Shown here in pieces: positions 54,864 through 63,381 of a stretch of 64,000 nt of DNA. A model generated the notes under the pieces. The model did no database searches and was not told the DNA's origin. It saw only the letters and a list, made by a program, of their open reading frames with translations. Each line of letters begins with the position of its first letter. Within the stretch, counting starts at the first letter, position 1. The stretch covers positions 4,786,071 to 4,850,070 of the forward strand of contig NZ_CP031704.1 in NCBI RefSeq assembly GCF_003428335.1, given 5' to 3'. The translations under genes and the position numbers were made by a program. Source of the DNA: Solimonas sp. K1W22B-7. Its GTDB lineage: Bacteria; Pseudomonadota; Gammaproteobacteria; Nevskiales; Nevskiaceae.

Positions 54864-55538
54864 TCAGGCTCGCGACGGCGGCGGTGGCGGCAGCACACCG
54901 CGGCGGGCACGGAACTGCGTCGACATCATCCGCACCCAGGCGTCGATCTGCTCACGCATGAATCCATCGTTGCCTCCCGAGTGAAACTGCACCGCCAGAC
55001 CCAGCAGCAACGAACGGGTGAGCACGAACAGCGAGTGCGGGCTTTCCTTCACACCCGGCCTGGCCTCGAACAGGAGATTCGCACCCTGCTCGAACATGAC
55101 TGCCGTGCGTCCTTCGAGGGCGCCAAGAGCCTTGGCCAGCGGCTTGTCGCGCTGGGCGGCCACGGTCAGTTCCAGGTAGGCCCGCATCGCCGGTTGCGAG
55201 TGGAGTTTCGCCCACAGGGCATTCGTCAGCGCAGCCAGGCGATCGTCACCCTCCTCCATGCCCCGCACCAGGTCCTCGAGCAACTGGGAGGTACGCAGGA
55301 TCAACTCCTCTGCCGCAGCGACGATCAGGTCGGACTTGGTCTCGAAGTGATGCCCGGTGGCGCCGTGCGAAACCTTGGCGCGGGCGGCGATCTTGCCGAT
55401 CGTGGCGCCGGCATAACCATCTGCGGCCAGACAGTCGAGCGTCGCGTCGACCAGGCGTTGCCGCATGGCGTCGCTGCGTTCGGCCTGCGTCCGGCGGCGC
55501 TTGGCGGCTGGCCGCTTGGTGATTTTCTTGGCGCCCAT
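54864..55538 (-). CDS. TetR-family transcriptional regulator
   Basis: This 224-residue TetR-type repressor has a basic N-terminal tail (KRPAAKRRRTQAERSD), the helix-turn-helix (ATIGKIAARAKVSHGATGHHFETKSDLI, about 45-72) and a typical ligand-binding region (LTVAAQRDKPLAKALGAL). I chose the ATG at 55538, preceded by AAGGAA at very short spacing; ATGs at 55574 and 55577 are alternatives. The gene is divergent from the operon starting at 55710, with a perfect palindrome between them at 55629-55646. It likely represses its own region; a second copy of the palindrome core lies before the truncated TetR at 52032. Confidence 0.9.
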   Translation of the reverse strand: MGAKKITKRPAAKRRRTQAERSDAMRQRLVDATLDCLAADGYAGATIGKIAARAKVSHGATGHHFETKSDLIVAAAEELILRTSQLLEDLVRGMEEGDDRLAALTNALWAKLHSQPAMRAYLELTVAAQRDKPLAKALGALEGRTAVMFEQGANLLFEARPGVKESPHSLFVLTRSLLLGLAVQFHSGGNDGFMREQIDAWVRMMSTQFRARRGVLPPPPPSRA

Positions 55539-55628
55539 TTCCTTGATTTCTTGATGTTTATTAAGAATCTGCATCATAGCTTCAATTCCCCGACTTGACA
55601 GCCATCGGACCCTGGCGTTGACATTTAG

Positions 55629-55646
55629 ATGTTGGATGTCCAACAT
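55629..55646. promoter_or_regulatory. TetR-type palindromic operator 2
   Basis: ATGTTGGA-TG-TCCAACAT is a perfect 18-bp palindrome between divergent TetR and lipocalin-like genes, 63 bp before the ATG at 55710. The palindrome at 51948-51969 contains the same core with one change (TACAACAT). Confidence 0.8.
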
Positions 55647-55709
55647 GTTTGTAGCAGAACACAAACCGCGCGGCGATGCGCAACCCGGAACCTCGGACGG
55701 AAAGACCCC

Positions 55710-56732
55710 ATGAAAAAAGCGGCCCTTGCATCCAGCGACACGACTTCCGGGGACCCCAGGAAGCGGATCGTTGCCGGCGACGAAGAACTCCATCCGGTCG
55801 GCGCCGCCGATCACTGGCAGGAGAGCTACTACTTCAACTGGGCGGACCCCCAGGGCCGTTCGTTCGGCCTCGCGCGAATCGGCTACCGGTTCAAGGAAGG
55901 GCGCACCGACGGCGTGCTGCTGACGATGCGCGACGGCCAGCCGGAATACGTGTACGCCCCGGTCAATCTCCGGCTCGATCCCGACACCTCGCGGCTGCGT
56001 GCGGCCGAAGGCTATCGCACCCACGGCCTGACGTTCCGCATGGAGCAACCCCTGACCCGCTGGAAGATCCTTCTCGACAGCGAAGGCGGCGACAAGGGCG
56101 AGCTGACCTGGACCGCGTTCACGCCGGTTTTCAGCTTCCACAGCGACAACGCGCCCACCGGCAGCGTGGTCGCGGCAAACCACATCGAGCAATCCGGTCG
56201 CGTCGAAGGCTACCTGACGCTGCATGGACGCAGGCAGGAAGTGCAGGGGTTCGGCCAGCGCGACAAGTCCTGGGGGCCGCGCGACTGGGCCAGCATCAAG
56301 GGATGGAACTGGATCGCGGCGCAGTTCGGCGACGACCTCTCCTTCAATGCCACCACCGGCTTCGAGAATGACCGGCCGGTGATCAACGGCTTCGTCTTCC
56401 GCAACGGCGAAAACCATGCGCTGCAGGAGCTTTCGATCGAATACGAATGGCAGCGCAAGCACGTACCCGCCGGCGCGCGGATCGTGATGCGCGACGAAAA
56501 AGGCGTGCGCTACGAGGTTCGCAGCCGCTCGCTGGCGCAGTTTCCCGTGTTCAAGAAAGGCTTCTACATCCAGGAGACGCACAGCCAGTTCGAGATCCGG
56601 ATCGGCGGCAAGCTGCGGCAGGGCATCGGCGTCGTCGAGCACGCCTGGCACGCCACGACCTGTCAGACCCTGCGTCGCGCGCCACGGCTGCTTTCAGCCG
56701 TGCTGCAGGCCCGCCGGGGACCGAAGTCATGA
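55710..56732 (+). CDS. Lipocalin/AttH-like domain protein of unknown function
   Basis: I do not recognise a named family for this 340-residue cytoplasmic protein; it has no signal peptide. The DHWQESYYFNW segment (about 37-47) and GQRDKSWGPRDWASIKGWNWIAAQ (about 186-209) recall the EWWY and W-G-D motifs of CrtC/AttH-like proteins, so a two-lobed lipocalin-type fold is possible. Start 55710 follows GGACGGAAAG. Its stop overlaps the start of the phosphotransferase gene by 4 bp (ATGA), so the two proteins are made together and may act on the same molecule. It heads a four-gene operon with DUF1302 and DUF1329. Confidence 0.7.
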   Translation: MKKAALASSDTTSGDPRKRIVAGDEELHPVGAADHWQESYYFNWADPQGRSFGLARIGYRFKEGRTDGVLLTMRDGQPEYVYAPVNLRLDPDTSRLRAAEGYRTHGLTFRMEQPLTRWKILLDSEGGDKGELTWTAFTPVFSFHSDNAPTGSVVAANHIEQSGRVEGYLTLHGRRQEVQGFGQRDKSWGPRDWASIKGWNWIAAQFGDDLSFNATTGFENDRPVINGFVFRNGENHALQELSIEYEWQRKHVPAGARIVMRDEKGVRYEVRSRSLAQFPVFKKGFYIQETHSQFEIRIGGKLRQGIGVVEHAWHATTCQTLRRAPRLLSAVLQARRGPKS

Positions 56733-59296
56733 TCCTGCGCCTCGACCACAACAGCGCCGGCGACATCCAGCACATCGGCGGCAAGGGCATGGGACTGCTG
56801 CGTCTGATCCGCGCCGGCTTGCCGGTACCGGAGGCCTGGTGCATTCCCGCCGGGGTGTCCTTGCAAGCCTCGACACGTGCCGCCTGCCTGGCCGACGCAC
56901 TCGACGCCTGGTGGGACCAGGCCGCGCGTGCATTTCCCGGTTCGTTGTGGGCGGTGCGCAGTTCGGCAGTCGCCGAGGATCTCGAGGACGCTTCCTTCGC
57001 CGGCGTCTACCAGACCATCCTCGGGGTCGGCAGCAAAGCCGCCCTGCACGCCTCCGTGGAGCAGTGCTGGAGCGCACTGGACGACGTGCGCGCACAGGCC
57101 TATCGCAGCGAGAAGGGCATCGGCAAGGCCGGCGGCATCGCGCTGATCCTGCAGCGCATGCTGCTGCCGCAGGCCGCGGGCGTGATGCTGACCGCGAACC
57201 CGCAGCGGCCGTTCGCCGCCGAGATCGTGATCGACGCCGCCTGGGGGCTCGGCGAGGCCGTGGTCTCCGGCAAGACCCAGCCCGACCATCTGGTGCTGGA
57301 CTCCGCCAGCGGCAAGATCATCGAGCAGCACATCGGCGAGAAATCCGTCGAGACGGTCTGGCACGACGGCCTCGAGGACCTGCCGGTCGAACTCGCGCGG
57401 CGCGAGCGACTCAGCGTCGACGACGCCGGCCTGCAGGCGCTGTTCGCGCTGGCACAGACGGTCGGCAAGGCGATCGGCCCGCAGCGGGATCTCGAATGGG
57501 CCATTGAAAAAGGTCAGTTGTACGCGCTGCAGGACCGCCCGATCACCGGCCTGCCGAGCGCCACCCCGACCAATGTGTGGACACGCAAGTTCGGCGACGA
57601 GTACATGTCCGACTACATCATGCCGCTGACGCGCGACCTGATGCTGGCCTGGATCGGCGACATCTCCTGCCGCGAGTTCGTCGGCCTGATGGGCAACACG
57701 GAGCTGGCGAAGCAGCAGCCGCTGCGGGTCCATCGCGGCTATGCCTACTACAGCGGCGATTTCGTCGCCGGCATGCTCAGCGCCTGGCCGCGCGGGATGC
57801 GTGCCGCCAATACGCCGGAATGGTTCACGCCGCTGTGGCACGAGCGCATCCGCGCGCTGCCCTGGAAGCCGGGCCTGGCACTGAAGATGCTGGGCGCCAC
57901 CCGCCGCGATCCGGGCCGTTCGGGCATCGCCGAAAACCTCCAAGCACTGGCGCGGCATTGCGGCAACATCGACCAGCGCATCGTCCCCAGGCTGACGCAG
58001 GACTACGCGGCGCTGCCGGCGGACGAATGGTGCGCGCAGTACCAGGAGATCGATCAACTCGGGCGCGAGCACTTCCGCGTGATCCGCTGGGGCATGAGCC
58101 TATACAACCCGATGCTGCACAGCATGTCGCAGAGCCTGCTGCGCAAGTGGGCGGCCGACGATAACGGCGACCTGTACCAGGCGATCATCAGCGGCCTGCC
58201 GGGCACGCGCACGGCGCAGATCAACCGCGAACTCTGGGACCTCGCCCAGCTCGCCGGGCAGGACGCGCAGCTGCTCGGCGGCCTGCGGCAGGACCAGGGC
58301 TACTCCGCACTGCGCCGGGCGTACCCGGCGGCAGGGTTCTGGACCGAGTTCGACGGCTTTCTCCAGCGCCACGGCCACCGCTCCTCCACTCGCGAAGCCG
58401 CCTACCCGCGCTGGCACGAGTCGCCGGCCATCATTCTCGGCTTCGTGCAGGCGCTGCTGCGCGGCACCGCCGCCTCGTCCGGTCCGCGCGAGAACGAGGA
58501 GCGCGCCGAAACCCGGCGCTGCCAGGCCGAGCAGGAAGCGCTGACGCGCGCCGGCGGCGGCGTTTTCGGATCGCTGCGGCGCAGGTTTCTGGCGAAGGTG
58601 TTCCGGCGCACGCAGGAATACACGGTCTACCGCGAAAATCAGCGCTACCACCTCGATTACCTGGGGCGGCACCAGCGCCAGCTGGTGCTCGAACAGGCGC
58701 GCCGCCTGCAGGCGCGTGGGGTGCTCGACGCGGTGGACGACGTCTTCCTGCTCGACGGCAGGCAGCTGCTGGAACTCGCCCGCGGCGCAGCGATACCGGC
58801 AGGCCTGCGCGAGTGCATCGAGGAACGTCGGCGCGAATACCTGAGCAACAAGGACCGCCTGCCGGCCACCTACCTGTTCGATGACGTGGAGACCGAGGGC
58901 GAGATCGTCGAAGGCGCGCCGCTCGCCGTCGAGGCCGGCGATGGCAGCTGGAAGGGCTTCGGCGCATCGCGCGGCAAGGCCAACGGGCCGGCGCGCGTCG
59001 TCACCGACCTGTCGCAGCTCGCGGGAGTTCGGGCGGGCGACATCCTGGTCGCCGCCAACATCGATCCCGGCTGGACCAGCGTGTTCCCGCTGATCGCCGG
59101 CCTCATCACCGAGACCGGCGGAATCCTCAGCCACGGCGCCATCCTGGCCCGCGAGTACGGCGTGCCCACGGTCACCGGCCTGAAGGAAGCGACGCGACGC
59201 CTGTCGACCGGCATGCGGGTCGAGCTGGATGGCGCCAGCGGCGCCGTCAGTGTGCTGGACGACGAACCGCTGCAGGTCACGGCCGCGGCCGCCTAG
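56729..59296 (+). CDS. PEP-synthase/rifampin-phosphotransferase-like enzyme
   Basis: This 855-residue protein has the three-part layout of rifampin phosphotransferase: an ATP-binding PPDK_N-type domain (about 1-310; GGKGMGLLRLIRAGLPVPEAW, LWAVRSSAVAEDLEDASFAG, WGLGEAVVSG, LQDRPITG), a long variable middle domain (about 315-745), and a C-terminal phosphohistidine domain with His802 in TETGGILSHGAILAREYGVP. True PEP synthase carries an added PEP-binding barrel that is absent here. It would transfer a phosphate from ATP through His802 to a substrate bound in the middle domain. The start overlaps the upstream gene. Its partner genes suggest a hydrophobic alcohol as acceptor, but antibiotic inactivation cannot be excluded. 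Confidence 0.88.
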   Translation: MILRLDHNSAGDIQHIGGKGMGLLRLIRAGLPVPEAWCIPAGVSLQASTRAACLADALDAWWDQAARAFPGSLWAVRSSAVAEDLEDASFAGVYQTILGVGSKAALHASVEQCWSALDDVRAQAYRSEKGIGKAGGIALILQRMLLPQAAGVMLTANPQRPFAAEIVIDAAWGLGEAVVSGKTQPDHLVLDSASGKIIEQHIGEKSVETVWHDGLEDLPVELARRERLSVDDAGLQALFALAQTVGKAIGPQRDLEWAIEKGQLYALQDRPITGLPSATPTNVWTRKFGDEYMSDYIMPLTRDLMLAWIGDISCREFVGLMGNTELAKQQPLRVHRGYAYYSGDFVAGMLSAWPRGMRAANTPEWFTPLWHERIRALPWKPGLALKMLGATRRDPGRSGIAENLQALARHCGNIDQRIVPRLTQDYAALPADEWCAQYQEIDQLGREHFRVIRWGMSLYNPMLHSMSQSLLRKWAADDNGDLYQAIISGLPGTRTAQINRELWDLAQLAGQDAQLLGGLRQDQGYSALRRAYPAAGFWTEFDGFLQRHGHRSSTREAAYPRWHESPAIILGFVQALLRGTAASSGPRENEERAETRRCQAEQEALTRAGGGVFGSLRRRFLAKVFRRTQEYTVYRENQRYHLDYLGRHQRQLVLEQARRLQARGVLDAVDDVFLLDGRQLLELARGAAIPAGLRECIEERRREYLSNKDRLPATYLFDDVETEGEIVEGAPLAVEAGDGSWKGFGASRGKANGPARVVTDLSQLAGVRAGDILVAANIDPGWTSVFPLIAGLITETGGILSHGAILAREYGVPTVTGLKEATRRLSTGMRVELDGASGAVSVLDDEPLQVTAAAA

Positions 59297-59340
59297 CTGC
59301 AGCAGCCCCTGATATTTCGCACCGTTGGGAGACGCGAGCG

Positions 59341-61953
59341 ATGACGACTAGAAAGAGTGTTCCGATCGGGCCCGCGGGGAGCGGCGCAGTGGCCGCTGCC
59401 CTGCTGCTTTTCTCCAGCAGCGCCGTCGCCTTCGACCTGAGCCTGCCAAGGGTCGGCGACACGCCGCTGGAGGGCGTGGCCAACATCAACATCACCGCCG
59501 GCGTCGGCATCCGCATGGAGGACCGCAGCAGCGACCTGGTCGGCAAGGGCAACCTCAACAGCAAGATCTGCGGCCGCCGCGCCGATGGCAAGACCCAGTT
59601 CCAGGGCTGCCAGGGCCTGTTCCGCACCCAGGTCTTCCCGGCCGAGCACCTGGTGGCCCAGCCCGGCCAGTTCAGCAGCAACGCCGACGACGGCAACTGG
59701 AACTATGCCAAGGGCGACCTGACGCAGGCACCGCTGAAGATCACGCCGGACCTGACGCTGACCTGGGGCAACTGGGGCCTGTTCGCGCGCGGCCTGTTCT
59801 TCCAGGACTTCGTCAACGACGATTTCATCGAGTACCACCCGAACCGCTACACCTCGGAGAACCTGGACCGCGTCGGCAACATCTCGACGCCCGGCATGGA
59901 AGTCTTCGACCTGCCGCTGCCCACGACGACCTCCGGTGTGCGCAACGACTCGCGCCCCTGCCCGGCCGACCGCAATCCCGGCGGCGGACCCTGCGGCCTG
60001 GTGTTCGGCCCCGGCGGCGTCGTGCGCAACAAACGCACAGACGACGAGACCCTGCGCCAGATCGGCAGCGACTTCCAGCTGCTCGACCTCAACCTGTTCG
60101 GCACCGTTCCCCTGTGGGGCGAGCACGAGCTGTCGGTGAAGATCGGCCGCCAGACCGTCAACTGGGGTGAATCCACCGCGCTGTTCTTCGACTCGATCAA
60201 CTCGGTCAATCCCATCAACGCCAACAACTTCTTCCGCGCCGGCACCGTCCTGGAGGAGTCGTTCACACCGGCGGGCATGGCGTACGCCAGCGTCAATGTG
60301 GCCGAGGGCCTCACCCTGGAAGGCTTCTACCAGTACGAGTGGGAAGGCGCCGAGGCGCCGGCGCCCGGGTCCTTCTATTCCACCGCCGATCTCGGCACCA
60401 ACAACGCGGGCGACTTCCTCGCCCTGGGCTTCGGCCAGGTGCCGGAAGACCCGGAGCGGATTGCGCGCCTGCTGGACAACCCGCTGTCCGGCCTGACCGG
60501 CACTTCGGGCGCGATCAAGCGCGAGCCGGACCGCAAGCCGCCGGACGGCGGGCAGTTCGGCCTGGCGCTGAAGGTCTACGCCGACTGGCTCAACGACGGC
60601 ACCGAGCTCGGGCTGTACTTCACCAACACCCATGCGCGCATCCCGTATCTCAGCTTCATCAGCGCACCGGAGGGCTGTGCACGCGACTTCAGGGATCATC
60701 AGGGCGCCAGCAACACCCTGGAGTTCCTGCTCGCCTGCCCGGACATCCCGCAGCTGCACGCGGCGATCCGGCCCAACGATCCGGACGGCGCCACCGACGA
60801 CGCCACCCAGTTCGACAAGGTGAGGTTCCTCCTCGACTATCCCGAGGACATCCGGATGTTCGGGCTCTCCTTCAACACCACCCTGGGGGACTTCTCGGTC
60901 CAGGGTGAAGTCGCCTACCGGCCGGACGCGCCGATGCAGGTGGATTCCGAGGATCTCGCCTTTGCCGCGTTCGCCCCGGCCTCCGGCCTCTGCCATTTGC
61001 CCGAAGCGAACTGCTCGGGCTCGGGCCAACTGAGCCTGAACGACCTGGTGAACCTGCGCAACGCCTTGCCGGCGGGCGCGCCGCAGCTGGCCGCGATCGA
61101 CCAGCTGATCCAGCTTGGCAGCATCGGCGTCCCGTTCAATCTCGGCGTCGACCGCAACGGCAACCAGACTGCCTATCCGGGCAGCGACTTCGTCATCGAC
61201 GCGCAGGGCACTCCCGGCTCCTTCCACGACACGATCGACCTGCTGGTCGGTCACGCGCCCGGCGGTGGTCGCCTGTTCCCGTCCTTCATCGTGCCCTACC
61301 GCGGCTACACGCTGGGCAAGAACCCGGCGAACGCCTATGTGCGCGGCTGGGAATACTTCGACAGCTACCAGTTCAACCTCGGCGGCACCTATGTCTCCGG
61401 CGCCAGCGAAGGACTGTCCCGCGCGATCGCCGCCGACCAGATCGTCTGGCTGTTCGAATCCGGTGCCACTTGGGTACCCGGCCTGCCGGCATTGGACCAG
61501 CTGCAGCTGGAAGCCCCCGGCACCTTCCTGCACGCCAGCGCCGGGGCCGACGGCTCGGGCTCCGACCGCTCGCGCCAGGCCTGCTCCACCAATCTCGCCT
61601 GTTCCTGGGGCCCGGACGGCATGCGCTTCAACCCGCACCAGCAGGACCTCGACATGTTTCCCGACAAGCTGTCCTGGGGCTACGTCCTGATCGCGCAGGT
61701 CAAGTACGAATCGGTGCTGCCGGGGATCAGCCTGCAGCCGGTGATCGTCTGGAAGCATGACGTCGGCGGTACCGCACCGGGTGTTGCCGGCAACTTCATC
61801 GAAGGACGCAAGATCGCCGATGTCCTGATGGAGATCCGCTACAAGTCCCAGCTGTCCTTCAACGCCGGCTACACCTGGATCACCGGCGGCGGCAGCGCCA
61901 ACCTGCTGCGCGATCGCGACCAGGCCCGTTTCTTCATCAAGTACGCGTTCTAG
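59341..61953 (+). CDS. DUF1302 family outer-membrane-associated protein (copy 3)
   Basis: This 870-residue DUF1302 protein has a signal sequence (SGAVAAALLLFSSSAVA) and the conserved start GVANINITAGVGIRMEDRSSDLVGKGN. It ends in FFIKYAF. The start at 59341 is preceded by GGGAG. Compared with the copies at 1187-3742 and 40268-42838 it keeps all major blocks and has a longer insertion around residue 565. It follows the phosphotransferase by 44 bp and precedes DUF1329 by 20 bp, so envelope uptake and phosphorylation may belong to one process. Confidence 0.92.
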   Translation: MTTRKSVPIGPAGSGAVAAALLLFSSSAVAFDLSLPRVGDTPLEGVANINITAGVGIRMEDRSSDLVGKGNLNSKICGRRADGKTQFQGCQGLFRTQVFPAEHLVAQPGQFSSNADDGNWNYAKGDLTQAPLKITPDLTLTWGNWGLFARGLFFQDFVNDDFIEYHPNRYTSENLDRVGNISTPGMEVFDLPLPTTTSGVRNDSRPCPADRNPGGGPCGLVFGPGGVVRNKRTDDETLRQIGSDFQLLDLNLFGTVPLWGEHELSVKIGRQTVNWGESTALFFDSINSVNPINANNFFRAGTVLEESFTPAGMAYASVNVAEGLTLEGFYQYEWEGAEAPAPGSFYSTADLGTNNAGDFLALGFGQVPEDPERIARLLDNPLSGLTGTSGAIKREPDRKPPDGGQFGLALKVYADWLNDGTELGLYFTNTHARIPYLSFISAPEGCARDFRDHQGASNTLEFLLACPDIPQLHAAIRPNDPDGATDDATQFDKVRFLLDYPEDIRMFGLSFNTTLGDFSVQGEVAYRPDAPMQVDSEDLAFAAFAPASGLCHLPEANCSGSGQLSLNDLVNLRNALPAGAPQLAAIDQLIQLGSIGVPFNLGVDRNGNQTAYPGSDFVIDAQGTPGSFHDTIDLLVGHAPGGGRLFPSFIVPYRGYTLGKNPANAYVRGWEYFDSYQFNLGGTYVSGASEGLSRAIAADQIVWLFESGATWVPGLPALDQLQLEAPGTFLHASAGADGSGSDRSRQACSTNLACSWGPDGMRFNPHQQDLDMFPDKLSWGYVLIAQVKYESVLPGISLQPVIVWKHDVGGTAPGVAGNFIEGRKIADVLMEIRYKSQLSFNAGYTWITGGGSANLLRDRDQARFFIKYAF

Positions 61954-61973
61954 CATTGTCCGGAGAAAAAACC

Positions 61974-63332
61974 ATGTTCAACCCACGCATCCTGCTGCTC
62001 GCCGCCGGAGTGTCGCTCGGCGTCGTCGGCTTTCCCGCGGCCGCCAAGGTCCCTGCCAGCGAAGCGGCCAGGCTCGGCAAGGACCTGACGCCGGTCGGCG
62101 CCGAAAGGGCGGCCAGCAAGGACGGCTCGATTCCCGAATGGACGCCGGCGGCGAAACGCGGCGCGCTGAAGGGCGAATATCCCAACGACCCCGCGATCGA
62201 CGGCGAGAAACCGCTGTACACGATCACCAAGGCCAACATGGCGCAGTACGCGGACAAGCTCACCGAAGGCCACAAGAGACTGCTGTCGTCCTACGACAGC
62301 TACAAGATGAAGGTCTACCCGAGCCACCGCGTGGTGTCCTTCCCGGACTTCATCTACAAGGCGACCATCGCCAACGCCACCAGCTGCGAACTGCTCGGGA
62401 CCGACATACCGAACAACTGCAGGCAGGGTTTCACCTTCCCGATCCCGAAGTCCGGCGCCGAGGTGATGTGGAACCACAAGGTGCGCTACCGCGGCGACGG
62501 CGCGCGGCGCTACAACAACCAGATGATCGTGCAGGCCAACGGCAGCTTCCAGCTGACCAAGATCGTCGAGGACGCGCAGTTCTACTATGCCGTGGAGAAA
62601 GACCCGGTACCGCTGACCAGGGACAGCGGGCTGTTCATCAAGTACTTCTCGCAGACCATCGCACCGCCGCGCCTGGCCGGCACGATGATCCTGGTGCACG
62701 AGCGCGCCGGCACCGGCAACGCCGGCCGCGCCGCCTGGCTGTACTCACCCGGCCTCAAGCGCATCCGCCGCGCGCCGACGGTCTGCTGCGACGGCCCCTA
62801 CGAGGGCACCGACGGTCACCAGTTCTACGACCAGGTCGACATGTTCAACGGCGTGCTGGAGCGCTACAGCTGGAAGATCGTCGGCAAGAAGGAAATGATC
62901 ATTCCCTACGACTCCAATCGCATCAGCGGCCCCACGGTCAGGTTCGCGGACCTGGCCCGGCAGAAGCACCTGAACCAGGACCTGCCGCGCTACGAGCTGC
63001 ACCGCGTGTGGATCGTCGAGGCCGATATCCTCCCCGGCACCAGCCATACCTTCGCCAAGCGTCGCCTCTATGTCGACGAAGACAGCTGGTACCCGGCCGC
63101 CGCGGACAACTACGACAACCGCAAGCAGCTGTACCAGTTCCAGGAAGGGCACCTGGCGTTCGCGTACAACGTGCAGACCGCGGGTGGCGCCCCGGAAGTG
63201 ATCTATCACTTCACCTCGGGCCGCTACTTTCTGACCGCGATGGCCAACGAAGACCAGCCCAACGACTTTTCGCGCCGCTTCAATGAGTCCTACTTCGAGC
63301 CGGCCACCGTGCAGAAACGGTCGACCAAATGA
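61974..63332 (+). CDS. DUF1329 family exported protein (copy 3)
   Basis: This 452-residue DUF1329 protein starts at ATG 61974 (GGAGAA upstream) with a signal peptide ending GFPAAA, followed by KVPASEAARLGKDLTPVGAE. An earlier frame start at 61956 is less likely. It is very similar to the protein at 38893-40251 over its full length and ends in the same VQKRSTK. It closes the TetR-controlled operon and is followed by a strong hairpin at 63351-63381. Confidence 0.93.
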   Translation: MFNPRILLLAAGVSLGVVGFPAAAKVPASEAARLGKDLTPVGAERAASKDGSIPEWTPAAKRGALKGEYPNDPAIDGEKPLYTITKANMAQYADKLTEGHKRLLSSYDSYKMKVYPSHRVVSFPDFIYKATIANATSCELLGTDIPNNCRQGFTFPIPKSGAEVMWNHKVRYRGDGARRYNNQMIVQANGSFQLTKIVEDAQFYYAVEKDPVPLTRDSGLFIKYFSQTIAPPRLAGTMILVHERAGTGNAGRAAWLYSPGLKRIRRAPTVCCDGPYEGTDGHQFYDQVDMFNGVLERYSWKIVGKKEMIIPYDSNRISGPTVRFADLARQKHLNQDLPRYELHRVWIVEADILPGTSHTFAKRRLYVDEDSWYPAAADNYDNRKQLYQFQEGHLAFAYNVQTAGGAPEVIYHFTSGRYFLTAMANEDQPNDFSRRFNESYFEPATVQKRSTK

Positions 63333-63350
63333 CGCAGCGCTTCCAGCAGG

Positions 63351-63381
63351 CCCTTCCCCGGGTTTCAGTCCCGGGGAAGGG
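63351..63381. terminator. Bidirectional hairpin terminator
   Basis: A perfect 12-bp stem (CCCTTCCCCGGG / CCCGGGGAAGGG) with a 7-base loop lies 18 bp after the DUF1329 stop and overlaps the end of the convergent TetR gene. It could end transcription from both sides. Confidence 0.75.

Noticed and set aside
55539-56651. N-terminal extension of the TetR gene to 595 codons
   Set aside because: The extension is antisense to the gene at 55710-56732 and crosses the palindromic operator; TetR length is normal from 55538.
59293-61956. An 887-codon minus-strand frame
   Set aside because: It is the antisense shadow of DUF1302 copy 3, which has signal peptide, ribosome-binding site and family motifs.
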